A stretch of DNA of 27,126 nucleotides from DATDVL01 sp035290025 (GCA_035290025.1 DATDVL010000033.1:1-27126), one strand, 5' to 3'. Positions 6,922-14,286 are shown, numbered from the stretch's first letter. The notes: generated by a model from the sequence alone, not told the origin. Numbers and translations: made by a program.

Positions 6922-7623
6922 ATGTACACCCTCATTGATGAAGAAGGCAACAGCTACCTGCACCAGCAAGGAGACTTCCACCACAAAAAAGGAGTCATCA
7001 GAGAAAAAGACATCAAACCTGGCATCCTCACAACCAACAAAGAAGCATTATTCTACTGTTTCCCCAGCAATTTCCAAGACCAGCTCGGCAGAATAACCCG
7101 AGGACCAGCAATCATGACCACAAAAGACATCGGCATCATCCTCGCCAACTGTGACATCACCAAAAACACTATCATTGTAGAAGCAGGAACAGGATGCGGA
7201 ACATTAACAGCACACTTAGCAAGAATAAGCACCAACGTAACTAGTTATGAGAATAACAAAAAACATTACGACATTGCCAAGAACAACTTGGAAAAACTCG
7301 GCATTATAGCAACACTCAAAAACCAAGACATCTACGAAGGCATAGAAGAAACAAAGGTAGATATTATCATGCTTGATTTACTTGAACCATGGAAGGTACT
7401 ACCCCATGCCAACAAAGCACTCCAACAAGGAGGAAAAATCGTCGCCTACGTCACCAACATCATCCAAGCACAAACACTCGTCACCGCAAGCAAACCCGCA
7501 TACTACCACGAACAAACCTTAGAGACTATCCAAAGAACATGGATCATTGAGGGACAAAAAGTGCGACCAGAAAACATGGGATTATTACACACTGGATTCT
7601 TAGTATTCCTTAGAAAAATATAG
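6922..7623 (+). CDS. trmI: tRNA (adenine-N1)-methyltransferase TrmI (positions 57/58)
   Basis: The 233-residue protein has the TrmI/GCD14 signature set. A short N-terminal beta domain is followed by RGPAIMTTKDIGIIL (60-74), equivalent to the family's RGPA-PKD helix. SAM motif I is VEAGTGCGTLT (86-96), and VTSYE (106-110) carries the ribose-binding acid. LDLLEPW (151-157) corresponds to the usual LDLPEPW motif, with Pro replaced by Leu. The C-terminal RPENMGLLHTGFL (215-227) is the tetramer-interface and substrate motif. It makes m1A in the T loop of tRNA; archaeal enzymes of this family often act on both A57 and A58 (established for Pyrococcus). It stands alone with its own leaderless promoter, after a change in strand skew. 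Confidence 0.93.
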   Translation: MYTLIDEEGNSYLHQQGDFHHKKGVIREKDIKPGILTTNKEALFYCFPSNFQDQLGRITRGPAIMTTKDIGIILANCDITKNTIIVEAGTGCGTLTAHLARISTNVTSYENNKKHYDIAKNNLEKLGIIATLKNQDIYEGIEETKVDIIMLDLLEPWKVLPHANKALQQGGKIVAYVTNIIQAQTLVTASKPAYYHEQTLETIQRTWIIEGQKVRPENMGLLHTGFLVFLRKI

Positions 7624-7630
7624 CCATAAC

Positions 7631-7640
7631 AATTATAAAC
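7631..7640 (+). promoter_or_regulatory. TATA box of the 157-residue unknown gene
   Basis: AATTATAAAC lies 27 nt before the ATG at 7662 in a gap of only 38 nt, so the downstream gene is probably transcribed separately from trmI as a leaderless message. Confidence 0.5.
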
Positions 7641-7661
7641 AAGGATATTACTTTACCTATC

Positions 7662-8135
7662 ATGCTTGAATTAACCCTATCACCACCTGAACTCGTTCAA
7701 CACAACCTTGCGTATTTGCGACAAAAAAGCGCACAAGACGTCTTTAGAGAACTACTCACTATCCCACAGCACAGTCTTGCAGGACTCATAGGTATTCATG
7801 GTTATACCCTACCTCAAGAAGTCGAATCTAATCTAGACATCTATAGACAAACACCCGTACACTTTCGCACGGACCGACCAGAAGAAGTACTAACTATACT
7901 CCAACGCATACAAGAACATGCCTTGAGCTTCGCGACATTCTTTGGAGAACTATTCTATATGCCAAAAATAATAGTCAATCAAACAACAACACCTGTAGGA
8001 AGACTACAACAATTCTTCGGAAGAAAAGCAACAGTCCATACATGCCTAACTGTAGACCGCCACTACTTCGTCGTCGATAAAGACCTACAACCCCACCACA
8101 CCGACCACCTAGAAGTAACCTACGACTCACGCTAA
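7662..8135 (+). CDS. Uncharacterised 157-residue protein
   Basis: I do not recognise the family. The protein starts MLELTLSPPELVQHNLAYLR and is mixed alpha/beta, without signal peptide, membrane helix or Cys cluster. A helical first third is followed by PVHFRTDRPEEVLTILQRI, a hydrophobic ATFFGELFYMPKIIV stretch, and a C-terminal part rich in His and Asp (VDRHYFVVDKDLQPHHTDH), which might bind a metal but has no known motif. Codon use and strand composition match the surrounding A+C-rich DNA, so it is a resident gene. It has its own TATA box, 38 nt after trmI and on the same strand; a tRNA-related role is only a guess from position. It is most likely a lineage-restricted cytosolic protein. Confidence 0.65.
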   Translation: MLELTLSPPELVQHNLAYLRQKSAQDVFRELLTIPQHSLAGLIGIHGYTLPQEVESNLDIYRQTPVHFRTDRPEEVLTILQRIQEHALSFATFFGELFYMPKIIVNQTTTPVGRLQQFFGRKATVHTCLTVDRHYFVVDKDLQPHHTDHLEVTYDSR

Positions 8136-8204
8136 TCTACAACCTTACAACAACAGAAGAGCCCTTACGACCAGAATCATAAAGTTTAAAAAGACAAGAA
8201 AATG

Positions 8205-8244
8205 CTAAGCTTACAAGAAAGTTTCTGAATTCTCATAAGCTTAG
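8205..8244 (+). promoter_or_regulatory. Long inverted repeat upstream of the PIN-ATPase-KH gene
   Basis: CTAAGCTTA (8205-8213) pairs perfectly with TAAGCTTAG (8236-8244) across a 22-nt loop. The loop itself contains AGAAA-G-TTTCT, a second small inverted repeat. It ends about 24 nt before the TATA box at 8268-8277, so it would be untranscribed DNA for this gene and could be a regulator-binding site, or a hairpin at the end of an upstream transcript. Confidence 0.4.
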
Positions 8245-8267
8245 ACACATAAGTAATGAAATAAGAA

Positions 8268-8303
8268 CTATAAAAATATTGTGAATCACATTCACAAAGG
8301 AGA
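8268..8303 (+). promoter_or_regulatory. Promoter, operator-like palindrome and ribosome binding site of the PIN-ATPase-KH gene
   Basis: The TATA box CTATAAAAAT (8268-8277) is followed at once by TTGTGAATcacATTCACAA (8279-8297), a perfect 8-bp inverted repeat with a 3-nt centre. It sits between TATA and the expected start of transcription (about 8297), where archaeal repressors commonly bind. A strong Shine-Dalgarno AAGGAGA (8297-8303) follows, 6 nt before the ATG at 8310. This is unlike the leaderless starts around it. Confidence 0.55.
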
Positions 8304-8309
8304 TTATAT

Positions 8310-10100
8310 ATGAAAACATACGTACTCGACACCTCCGTGGTGATCGAAAAAGTAGTATCAGCAATGATACAAAAAAAAGAACTACAAGGAACTATCCTTA
8401 TCCCCCATGCCGTCGTTTCTGAACTAGAAGCACAAGCAAACAGAGGACTAGAAATAGGATTCATAGGACTAGAAGAACTGCAAACACTGCAGAAACTACA
8501 AGGCAAAGACCTCAAAGTAGACTACATCGGTCAACGACCAGATGAACACCAAATAAAATTCGCCAAAGCAGGAGAAATAGATGCTTATATTAGAAACATA
8601 GCCAAAGAACACAACGCCATTCTTATTACTGGTGACAAAGTACAAGCGGCAAGCGCACGAGCATTTGGACTAGAAGTCATCCATTTACAACTACGCGTCG
8701 TCAAAGAACGACTACAAATAGAAGATTATTTCGACGAACACACCATGAGCGTCCACATCAAAGAAGGAACAGCAGTCTACGCAAAAAAAGGACTACCCGG
8801 AGCATGGCAACTAGAAAGAATAACAGATAAAACATTAAACGCAGAACAAATAGAAGCGATGACCAAAGAAATCTTCGAAAAAACACGCGTAGAAGAAGGA
8901 AGCTTCATAGAAATAAACCGACGAGGATCAACCATCGTCCAACACAAAACTTACAGAATCGTCATCGTACGACCACCCGTATCCGACGGATGGGAAATAA
9001 CCATTGTCAGACCCATAAAAAAACTAGACATCAACGAATACGAAATGACTGACAAAGTACGCGAGAGATTAGAAAAAGGAGCACGAGGAATAATCATAGC
9101 AGGAGAAACAGGTTCTGGAAAAAGTACCTTCGCACAAGCACTCGGAGAATACTACAGCAAAAACAACAATATAGTAAAAACAGTAGAAAGCCCACGAGAC
9201 CTACAACTACGCGATGAGATAACCCAGTACAGCAAAAACTTTGCAGACTCACAAGAAATACATGATATACTGTTCCTCAGCAGACCCGACTATATCATTT
9301 ATGACGAGATACGAGACACACCCGACTTCATGCTCTACCAAGACCTACGACTGGGAGGAAGCAACGCATTAGGAGTACTCCACGCAGCAGAACCCATAGA
9401 CGCCGTACAGCGATTCGTCGGAAGATTCGAAACAGGAATGATACCCAGCATTGTCGATACGATCATCTACATAAGCAAAGGAAAAATAACGAAAATCCTA
9501 ACACTAAAAATGATGGTAAAAGTACCCACAGGGATGACAGAAAGCGACTTAGCACGACCCATCGTAGAAATACGAGACTTCGAAACCAACGAACTAGAAT
9601 ACGAAATCTACAGCTATGGAGAAGAAACAATCGTCATACCCGTCAAAGAACAGGCAACGAACAAAAACCAAGGCATACACCACCTCGCAGCACAAGAAAT
9701 AAAACGCTACTTCAGAAAAATCATCGACCAAGAACCTGAAGTCGACATCACGAGCAACGAACGAGCAACCGTGTATGTGCCCGAAGACGACATTGGAAGA
9801 ATCATCGGACGAGAAGGAAAAAACATCGAACAGATTGAAAAAGAACTTGGTGTCCATCTCGACATCAAAGAACTGACCGAAGAAAAACATGCCATCAACG
9901 CAGACATCTCTGAAGACCCGAAACACGTGATCATCATGACCGAACCAGGAATGCAAGTACAAGTCAATGTTGACGGAAACTTGCTGATGACTGCTTACAG
10001 CAGCAAAAAAGGAGAAGTAAAAATCAACAAGAAAAGCGCTGTCGGCAGAGAACTGCTAAAAGCCATCAGCAAGAAAAGGACTATTGAAGTCAAAGTTTAA
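8310..10100 (+). CDS. PIN domain / PilT-like ATPase / KH domain protein (COG1855 type)
   Basis: The 596-residue protein joins three domains. The N-terminal PIN fold (about 1-130) has the acidic nuclease set: D7 in VLDTSVV, E38, D91 and D109 in ITGDK. The central secretion-type ATPase has Walker A GETGSGKST (265-273) and Walker B-like DYIIYDEIR (327-335), followed by LGGSNALGVLHAAEP. The C-terminal KH domain carries GRIIGREGKNI (496-506). This architecture is widespread in archaea. PIN suggests RNA cleavage, KH suggests RNA binding, and the ATPase is related to PilT/VirB11, but a pilus role is unlikely because no pilin or membrane partner is nearby. An RNA processing or ribosome-linked role is inference. 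All key residues are intact. Unlike its neighbours it has a strong Shine-Dalgarno site and an operator-like palindrome, so expression is probably regulated. A tRNA follows. Confidence 0.93.
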   Translation: MKTYVLDTSVVIEKVVSAMIQKKELQGTILIPHAVVSELEAQANRGLEIGFIGLEELQTLQKLQGKDLKVDYIGQRPDEHQIKFAKAGEIDAYIRNIAKEHNAILITGDKVQAASARAFGLEVIHLQLRVVKERLQIEDYFDEHTMSVHIKEGTAVYAKKGLPGAWQLERITDKTLNAEQIEAMTKEIFEKTRVEEGSFIEINRRGSTIVQHKTYRIVIVRPPVSDGWEITIVRPIKKLDINEYEMTDKVRERLEKGARGIIIAGETGSGKSTFAQALGEYYSKNNNIVKTVESPRDLQLRDEITQYSKNFADSQEIHDILFLSRPDYIIYDEIRDTPDFMLYQDLRLGGSNALGVLHAAEPIDAVQRFVGRFETGMIPSIVDTIIYISKGKITKILTLKMMVKVPTGMTESDLARPIVEIRDFETNELEYEIYSYGEETIVIPVKEQATNKNQGIHHLAAQEIKRYFRKIIDQEPEVDITSNERATVYVPEDDIGRIIGREGKNIEQIEKELGVHLDIKELTEEKHAINADISEDPKHVIIMTEPGMQVQVNVDGNLLMTAYSSKKGEVKINKKSAVGRELLKAISKKRTIEVKV

Positions 10101-10105
10101 AAAAG
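10096..10105 (+). promoter_or_regulatory. Possible TATA box of tRNA-Arg
   Basis: TTTAAAAAAG overlaps the stop codon of the PIN-ATPase-KH gene and lies about 28 nt before the tRNA 5' end. The tRNA could also come from readthrough and processing. Confidence 0.35.
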
Positions 10106-10128
10106 CCTAAAAACCCCTGCTACAAGAT

Positions 10129-10204
10129 GTCCGGATAGCTCAGCTTGGATCAGAGCATCGCGGTCCTAACGCGGGGGTCGAGGGTTCAAATCCCTTTCCG
10201 GACA
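10129..10204 (+). tRNA. tRNA-Arg (anticodon CCT)
   Basis: A 76-nt cloverleaf folds cleanly. The acceptor pairs GTCCGGA (10129-10135) with TCCGGAC (10197-10203), with A10204 as discriminator. The D stem is GCTC/GAGC. The anticodon stem TCGCG/CGCGG, with one T-G pair, encloses GTCCTAA and gives CCT (10165-10167), decoding AGG. The T arm is GAGGG-TTCAAAT-CCCTT. No intron and no encoded CCA. G at position 32 of the anticodon loop is unusual, since a pyrimidine is normal there. Confidence 0.93.
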
Positions 10205-10241
10205 CTTATTTTAACTACTTTTAAGTAATAATAATAGTAAG

Positions 10242-10251
10242 GTTTATATAC
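10242..10251 (+). promoter_or_regulatory. TATA box of the 124-residue unknown gene
   Basis: GTTTATATAC lies about 26 nt before the ATG at 10273, giving a leaderless transcript. Confidence 0.5.
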
Positions 10252-10272
10252 CTGTAACACTATATAGAAAGC

Positions 10273-10647
10273 ATGGCAATCGGACAAGCATACGGATTCT
10301 TCAAATGCACAAAAAGTAAAGATGACATAGTAGCAGAACTACCACAAATACGTGCAAACGATGACCAAATACCATCAGAACTAGAACTAACAGTCCTTCA
10401 AGGAGCAGAAAATGTCATAACCGACGAAACTGTAAGAGACATGGCAGCATTCATACAAAGAGAACAAGGCACAAACTATATTCTAGGAGCACGACTACCA
10501 GGAGCAACAAACCTCCGAACAGCAAGAGAAGTCACCCAAATTTTTAATCTCGCTTATGCTTCACCACTCTTCGAAAAAGGAGAACGGATGACAGCATTCG
10601 TAGCCTATGAAGACGAAACTGGCAGATACCGCTGGCTAGAAGAATAA
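10273..10647 (+). CDS. Uncharacterised 124-residue cytosolic protein
   Basis: No family is recognised. The protein (MAIGQAYGFFKCTKSKDDIV...) looks like one small alpha/beta domain: helices around DDIVAELPQIRAND and DETVRDMAAFIQREQ, a Gly-rich turn in YILGARLPGATNLRTAREV, and a C-terminal strand region (MTAFVAYEDETGRYRWLEE). There is no signal peptide, membrane helix or metal motif. A well-placed TATA box and skew like its neighbours support it as a real resident gene. It lies between tRNA-Arg and an HTH_10 regulator on the same strand, each with its own TATA box, so no operon is implied. Confidence 0.65.
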   Translation: MAIGQAYGFFKCTKSKDDIVAELPQIRANDDQIPSELELTVLQGAENVITDETVRDMAAFIQREQGTNYILGARLPGATNLRTAREVTQIFNLAYASPLFEKGERMTAFVAYEDETGRYRWLEE

Positions 10648-10657
10648 AGCCATAACT

Positions 10658-10667
10658 AATTTATAGT
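10658..10667 (+). promoter_or_regulatory. TATA box of the HTH_10 regulator gene
   Basis: AATTTATAGT is centred about 26 nt before the ATG at 10688, so the transcript is probably leaderless. Confidence 0.45.
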
Positions 10668-10687
10668 GCAACATTCTTGGATAATTC

Positions 10688-11323
10688 ATGTACCGCTGCA
10701 GCTTCAAAATTAAACACAAAAACTGTTACGAAACAAAACTCAGCGAAGAATTCCCAGAACACTACATAGCAGTCATCGACATCCAATCAAAAAACAAGGC
10801 ACAGAAACAATACTTCTACTCCATCACGGGAGAACCAACAGCATTCAATAAAATCATTACCTACTTACAAACAACAAAACACTACACCTACATCAAAGAA
10901 GCAGAACGAACAAAAAAACAACTCCTCCTCCACGTAGAACTCAACCAACTAGGCTACGTACAAAACCTACTGCAAAGACACCACAGTTTTCTCATTGATA
11001 TCCACACCGTCTACGGAGGCTACGAATACTGGGATATAGGAACAACCAACAAAAAAAATATACAACACCTACTGAAAGACCTGAGAACAATAGGAGACGT
11101 CAACGTCATCTACTTAGGAGAAATAACCTTCGCACAAAAACTTCTCTCAGAACAACAGAAAAAGATATTCACCTACGCCTACAAAAACGGCTACTATGAA
11201 CTACCAAGAAAACTTACCATTGCGACTATAGCAAAACACCTCAAACTCAATCCCTCAACCGTCGGAGAACACCTCATGAAAGCAGAAAATAAACTTATAC
11301 TCTTTGCAGCCAAGCGTATATAA
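10688..11323 (+). CDS. HTH_10 (bacterioopsin-activator type) transcriptional regulator
   Basis: The 211-residue protein ends in an HTH_10 domain (about 153-203): LSEQQKKIFTYAYKNGYYELP, then LTIATIAKHLKLNPSTVGEHL, matching the family pattern of aromatic GY, PR and STV.EHL in the recognition helix. HTH_10 is an archaeal DNA-binding domain first known from halophile Bat proteins. The N-terminal 150 residues lack a recognisable GAF or PAS signature but resemble the two-part sensor region of this family, with repeated hydrophobic strands (LLLHVELNQLGYV, VNVIYLGEITFA) that may bind a ligand. It has its own promoter. The target is unknown; the palindrome before the PIN-ATPase-KH gene and the flanking small genes are candidates only because they are near. 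Confidence 0.85.
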   Translation: MYRCSFKIKHKNCYETKLSEEFPEHYIAVIDIQSKNKAQKQYFYSITGEPTAFNKIITYLQTTKHYTYIKEAERTKKQLLLHVELNQLGYVQNLLQRHHSFLIDIHTVYGGYEYWDIGTTNKKNIQHLLKDLRTIGDVNVIYLGEITFAQKLLSEQQKKIFTYAYKNGYYELPRKLTIATIAKHLKLNPSTVGEHLMKAENKLILFAAKRI

Positions 11324-11342
11324 CCCAGATATATCTGGCAAA

Positions 11343-11352
11343 ATTATAATAT
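11343..11352 (+). promoter_or_regulatory. TATA box of the 144-residue unknown gene
   Basis: ATTATAATAT is centred about 28 nt before the ATG at 11376, compatible with a leaderless or nearly leaderless transcript. Confidence 0.4.
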
Positions 11353-11375
11353 ATTCTGTAGACTATAGGTAAGTC

Positions 11376-11810
11376 ATGGAAGACTACAGAAAAATGGAAC
11401 ACTGCAGAAGACTAGCAAAACGCGTAGAACGATGTCTAGAAGAAGAACACCACTTTGAAAGAAGAGTACAGATAACCCGCGTCCACCCAGGAAAATTCAT
11501 CTTAGACATCCCAAGACTAGAAGCACTCAAAGCAAAAGAACTTTTACGAGCACGACAAGCAGGAGTACCAACAGAGTTAGACATCATAGCAAGCACCCTC
11601 AGTGACAACCTCATCAAACCCTACTTTCTCGCCTACGACTACCGAGAAGGAGAAAGCATACTCTACGGAGAAAGAGAAGGACGAGGAACAGCAGTCGCCC
11701 TCTTCAATAAAGAAAAAAAGCAAGGAAGAACCTGCGTACGCATACTAGCAACCTACTACGGGAACGAAAACGACCTCAAAGTAACTATAGAAACACTAGC
11801 ACTTACCTAA
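11376..11810 (+). CDS. Uncharacterised 144-residue protein
   Basis: I do not recognise the family. The N-terminal third is charged and helical (MEDYRKMEHCRRLAKRVERC), followed by VQITRVHPGKFILDIPRLEA and a helix rich in Lys, Glu and Arg. The C-terminal half alternates strands (PYFLAYDYREGESILYGERE, TAVALFNKEKKQGRTCVRIL). The many basic residues and small size would suit nucleic-acid binding, but that is only a guess. Its 3' end overlaps the convergent carbamoyltransferase gene by 15 nt, so the two transcripts are antisense to each other at their ends. Codon use matches the window. Confidence 0.65.
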   Translation: MEDYRKMEHCRRLAKRVERCLEEEHHFERRVQITRVHPGKFILDIPRLEALKAKELLRARQAGVPTELDIIASTLSDNLIKPYFLAYDYREGESILYGEREGRGTAVALFNKEKKQGRTCVRILATYYGNENDLKVTIETLALT

Positions 11811-12737
11811 CAACCACAACACCACAGCTTTCTCCATATGCAAACGATTCTCCGCCTGATCAAAAACAATTGACTGTTTACCATCAATAACATCAGCAGT
11901 AACCTCCATACCACGAACCGCAGGTAGATCATGCATAAACACCGCAGACTTCTTCGCCAAACGCATAATCTTTTGCGTCACCCGAAACTTCTGCAAATCA
12001 TGCATACGCTTATCCTTCTCTTCCGAAGGAATACGATAACTCATCCAAGAATCTGTATACACAATATCAGCACCCTTCGCAGCAAGAAAAGGATTATCAG
12101 TAACCTGAATCACTGCACCCGTATTATACTGCTTCGCCAACACACGAGCATGAGCAACAACCCGAGGATCAGGAGCATATGCCTTCACCAAAGGAGCAGC
12201 AACCGTAATATGCACACCCAATAATGCACTGATCAACAACAACGAATGCGTAACATTATTCAGACCATCACCAAAATACACCAAACGCAAACCCTTCAAC
12301 CGACCCAACTTCTCACGAACCGTCTGCATATCAGACAGCACCTGACACGGATGCTCAAACGACGTCAAACCATTAATCACCGGAACAGAACAATGGCGAG
12401 CAAACTTCACCAACTCCTGATGATCATGCATACGCACCATCACCGCATCAACATAACAAGAAACAACACGACCAACATCCTCAATAGACTCCTTACCCTT
12501 AGCCCACGGAGACGTCTCCGAATGATAATCAACAACCTCACCACCCATCGTAAACATAGCAACATCAAAAGAAACCTCCGTACGCAACGAAGGCATCTGA
12601 AAAAAAGTCAACAACACCTTCTCATACAACGAACGATGAAAACGCTGAGGAAACTTCTTCACCTTATCAGCAAGATCCAACAAAAAAGTAATTTCCTTAG
12701 GAGTTACATCAGCAACGGACAACAAATGACGAACCAT
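11796..12737 (-). CDS. Ornithine-carbamoyltransferase-like enzyme with altered substrate motifs
   Basis: Read from the ATG at 12737, the protein has 313 residues and the two-domain carbamoyltransferase fold. Conserved: EHPCQ (128-132), GLNN with the amide N (158-161), QAENRLH (294-300). Changed: the carbamoyl-phosphate loop is SLRTE (50-54) instead of STRTR; the ornithine loop is DSWMSY (229-234) instead of the usual DxWxSMG; the catalytic HCLP is HDLP (269-272), with Asp for Cys. It transfers the carbamoyl group between carbamoyl phosphate and an amine; ornithine is the default guess, but putrescine, lysine or an acylated ornithine are open. It directly follows carbamate kinase through a TAATG junction, so the pair probably makes ATP from a carbamoylated amine or runs the reverse. 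A GTG six nt upstream is an alternative start. GAGGG upstream serves as ribosome site. Confidence 0.85.
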   Translation of the reverse strand: MVRHLLSVADVTPKEITFLLDLADKVKKFPQRFHRSLYEKVLLTFFQMPSLRTEVSFDVAMFTMGGEVVDYHSETSPWAKGKESIEDVGRVVSCYVDAVMVRMHDHQELVKFARHCSVPVINGLTSFEHPCQVLSDMQTVREKLGRLKGLRLVYFGDGLNNVTHSLLLISALLGVHITVAAPLVKAYAPDPRVVAHARVLAKQYNTGAVIQVTDNPFLAAKGADIVYTDSWMSYRIPSEEKDKRMHDLQKFRVTQKIMRLAKKSAVFMHDLPAVRGMEVTADVIDGKQSIVFDQAENRLHMEKAVVLWLLGKC

Positions 12738-13678
12738 TAACACAAACCCTCAATAGTAGTACCCGCCTTACCCCGCAACGCCAACGACAACTTCTCTGGA
12801 GAAGTAATAACCACACGCTTACCACCCTTACGAATAAAATCACAAGCAGCAAGAACCTTAGGACCCATAGAACCCGAAGGAAAGTGACCCTGAGCATACA
12901 ACATCTCAGCGTCCATAACAGAAAGACGAGACAAACGCTTCGCATTACGCGTATTAAAATCACGATACACCGCATCAACACCTGTCAAAATAAACAAAAC
13001 ATCAGCACGAATCGTAGAAGCAAGACACGACGAAGCAAAATCCTTATCAATAACAGCATCAACACCTGACAAAAAACCATTCTTCTCAACAACAGGAATA
13101 CCACCACCTGCAGCAACAATCAACAAAAAATCCTTCGCCAACAAATCACGAATAGCAAACTGCTCAACAATACGAACAGGCTTCGGAGAAGGAACAACAC
13201 GACGAAAACCACGACCAGCATCATCTACCATAAGAACACCCTGCTTACGCAAAATAGCAGCATGCTTCTTATCATAAAACAAACCAATAGGCTTCGAAGG
13301 ATGAAGAAAAGCAGGATCAGCAGCATCAACAACCACCTGCGTCAACAACGAAGCAAGAGGAACATGCACCCCCAAACGATGCATCACATTACGCAACGAC
13401 TGCTCCAAGATATAACCAATCTCACCCTCAGACTGAGCAACAGCAACCGCCAACGACAAAGGATACACACGACGCAACGCAAGCTCAGAACGCAAAATAA
13501 TACCACCCACCTGCGGACCATTACCTGTCGTAATAATAACAGCAAAATCCTTCAACAACGGAACAATCTGCTCAGCAGCACGAGAAGCATTACGAAACTG
13601 CGTATGCAACGACAATTCCTGACCGGGCTGTAACAACGCATTACCACCCAAAGCAACAACAGCAACAGGCTTTTTCAC
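12737..13678 (-). CDS. arcC: Carbamate kinase
   Basis: The 313-residue protein is a full-length amino-acid-kinase-fold carbamate kinase. Motifs: ALGGNAL (9-15), TGNGPQVGG (51-59), GEIGY (85-89), SPKPV (164-168), AAGGGIPVV (189-197), DAVIDKD (207-213) and PSGSMGPKV (267-275). It interconverts carbamoyl phosphate + ADP with ATP + carbamate, either harvesting energy from arginine, agmatine or citrulline breakdown or, in some archaea, making carbamoyl phosphate. The start is a GTG with a strong Shine-Dalgarno GAGGTGA (13683-13689) four nt before it. Its stop TAA shares a base with the ATG of the carbamoyltransferase. No arginine deiminase or transporter gene is in view, so the substrate source is unknown. 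Confidence 0.95.
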   Translation of the reverse strand: MKKPVAVVALGGNALLQPGQELSLHTQFRNASRAAEQIVPLLKDFAVIITTGNGPQVGGIILRSELALRRVYPLSLAVAVAQSEGEIGYILEQSLRNVMHRLGVHVPLASLLTQVVVDAADPAFLHPSKPIGLFYDKKHAAILRKQGVLMVDDAGRGFRRVVPSPKPVRIVEQFAIRDLLAKDFLLIVAAGGGIPVVEKNGFLSGVDAVIDKDFASSCLASTIRADVLFILTGVDAVYRDFNTRNAKRLSRLSVMDAEMLYAQGHFPSGSMGPKVLAACDFIRKGGKRVVITSPEKLSLALRGKAGTTIEGLC

Positions 13679-13682
13679 CCAA

Positions 13683-13720
13683 TCACCTCAACAAAAAAAT
13701 AAGCAAAGAAGCATATAAAT
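13683..13720 (-). promoter_or_regulatory. TATA box and strong ribosome binding site of the arcC operon
   Basis: The minus strand has ATTTATATGC at 13711-13720 and GAGGTGA at 13683-13689. Transcription would start near 13690, leaving a very short leader that contains the Shine-Dalgarno site. This site supports the GTG start of arcC. Confidence 0.5.
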
Positions 13721-13755
13721 GTATGCGTTTAATCATAAAAAAATAAAGAAGGGTC

Positions 13756-14118
13756 TTATTTCGACCCGTAATAAATACCCAACAAACCCACAAGATATAA
13801 AATAGGGACGGAACCTACAATAGACTGCAAAATCGTCAGCACATTACCCTCCCACTTCATCGTCACAAAAAAAGCAACAACCATGACGACCATCAACACC
13901 AAAGAAACATGTTTTGTCCACTTATCAGCAAGCAATAACAAACCACCACCCAACTCAGCAATAATCGTTACTACTAATAACACAGTGGCTAAACTACCAA
14001 AAACCTGGGAGAAAAACCCCTGCATCATAGAAAAACTAAACAACTTACTTACACCCATAATAACGAAAGCAACGCCAAAAAACCAGCGCAAAAGACTTAC
14101 TGTACAATGTTTATCCAT
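13756..14118 (-). CDS. DoxX-family integral membrane protein
   Basis: The 120-residue protein has four predicted membrane helices and the DoxX-family look: an N-terminal LLRWFFGVAFVIMGVSKLF helix with the conserved Arg and the G-x-x-K turn, then LLVVTIIAELGGGLLLLADK with the family Glu-Gly patch, then two further helices (LVLMVVMVVAFFVTMKW, PILYLVGLLGIYYG). DoxX proteins are small quinone- or thiol-linked membrane proteins of poorly known role. It is preceded by a near-perfect Shine-Dalgarno AAGGAGGTG (14126-14134), one of the strongest in the window, suggesting high translation. It lies 77 nt from arcC on the same strand, but arcC has its own promoter in between the two. Confidence 0.8.
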   Translation of the reverse strand: MDKHCTVSLLRWFFGVAFVIMGVSKLFSFSMMQGFFSQVFGSLATVLLVVTIIAELGGGLLLLADKWTKHVSLVLMVVMVVAFFVTMKWEGNVLTILQSIVGSVPILYLVGLLGIYYGSK

Positions 14119-14125
14119 ACAACAA

Positions 14126-14134
14126 CACCTCCTT
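14126..14134 (-). promoter_or_regulatory. Near-consensus Shine-Dalgarno site of the DoxX gene
   Basis: AAGGAGGTG on the minus strand lies 7 nt before the ATG at 14118. It fixes the start and contrasts with the leaderless genes nearby. A TATA-like ATTTATTTAAG lies further upstream near 14163-14173. Confidence 0.65.
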
Positions 14135-14188
14135 GTGTTACCTTTAACAAAGATACTGCTCCTTAAATAAATTGCGATAAATGAAACA

Positions 14189-14261
14189 TGCGTCGGCTGG
14201 GATTTGAACCCAGGTGCGAAACTTGGAAGGCTTCGATCCTAGACCACTAGACGACCGACGC
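14189..14261 (-). tRNA. tRNA-Gly (anticodon TCC)
   Basis: On the minus strand a 73-nt cloverleaf folds with acceptor GCGTCGG (from 14261) against CCGACGC, with A at 14189 as discriminator. The anticodon stem GAAGC/GTTTC, which has a G-T pair, encloses CTTCCAA and gives TCC, decoding GGA. The T arm ends CTGGG-TTCAAAT-CCCAG. No intron and no encoded CCA. Confidence 0.94.
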
Positions 14262-14286
14262 AATGAACTACACCAGAAAAAAGTAG

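Noticed and set aside
9594..9967. Minus-strand frames inside the PIN-ATPase-KH gene
   Set aside because: They are Phe/Val/Cys- or Ser/Met-rich antisense shadows across the KH domain.
8310..10100. Pilus or secretion ATPase role for the PIN-ATPase-KH protein
   Set aside because: No pilin, prepilin peptidase or membrane platform gene is nearby, and the PIN and KH domains point to RNA.
12246..12740. Long plus-strand frame opposite the carbamoyltransferase
   Set aside because: It is an Arg/Thr/His/Asn-rich shadow created by the strand bias; the minus-strand product is a clear enzyme.
13262..13633. Plus-strand frame opposite carbamate kinase
   Set aside because: It has shadow composition, with no plausible fold, and arcC is unambiguous on the other strand.
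11796..13678. Complete arginine deiminase pathway cluster
   Set aside because: Only carbamate kinase and the carbamoyltransferase are present. The flanking genes are a small unknown and DoxX, with no arginine deiminase or antiporter.
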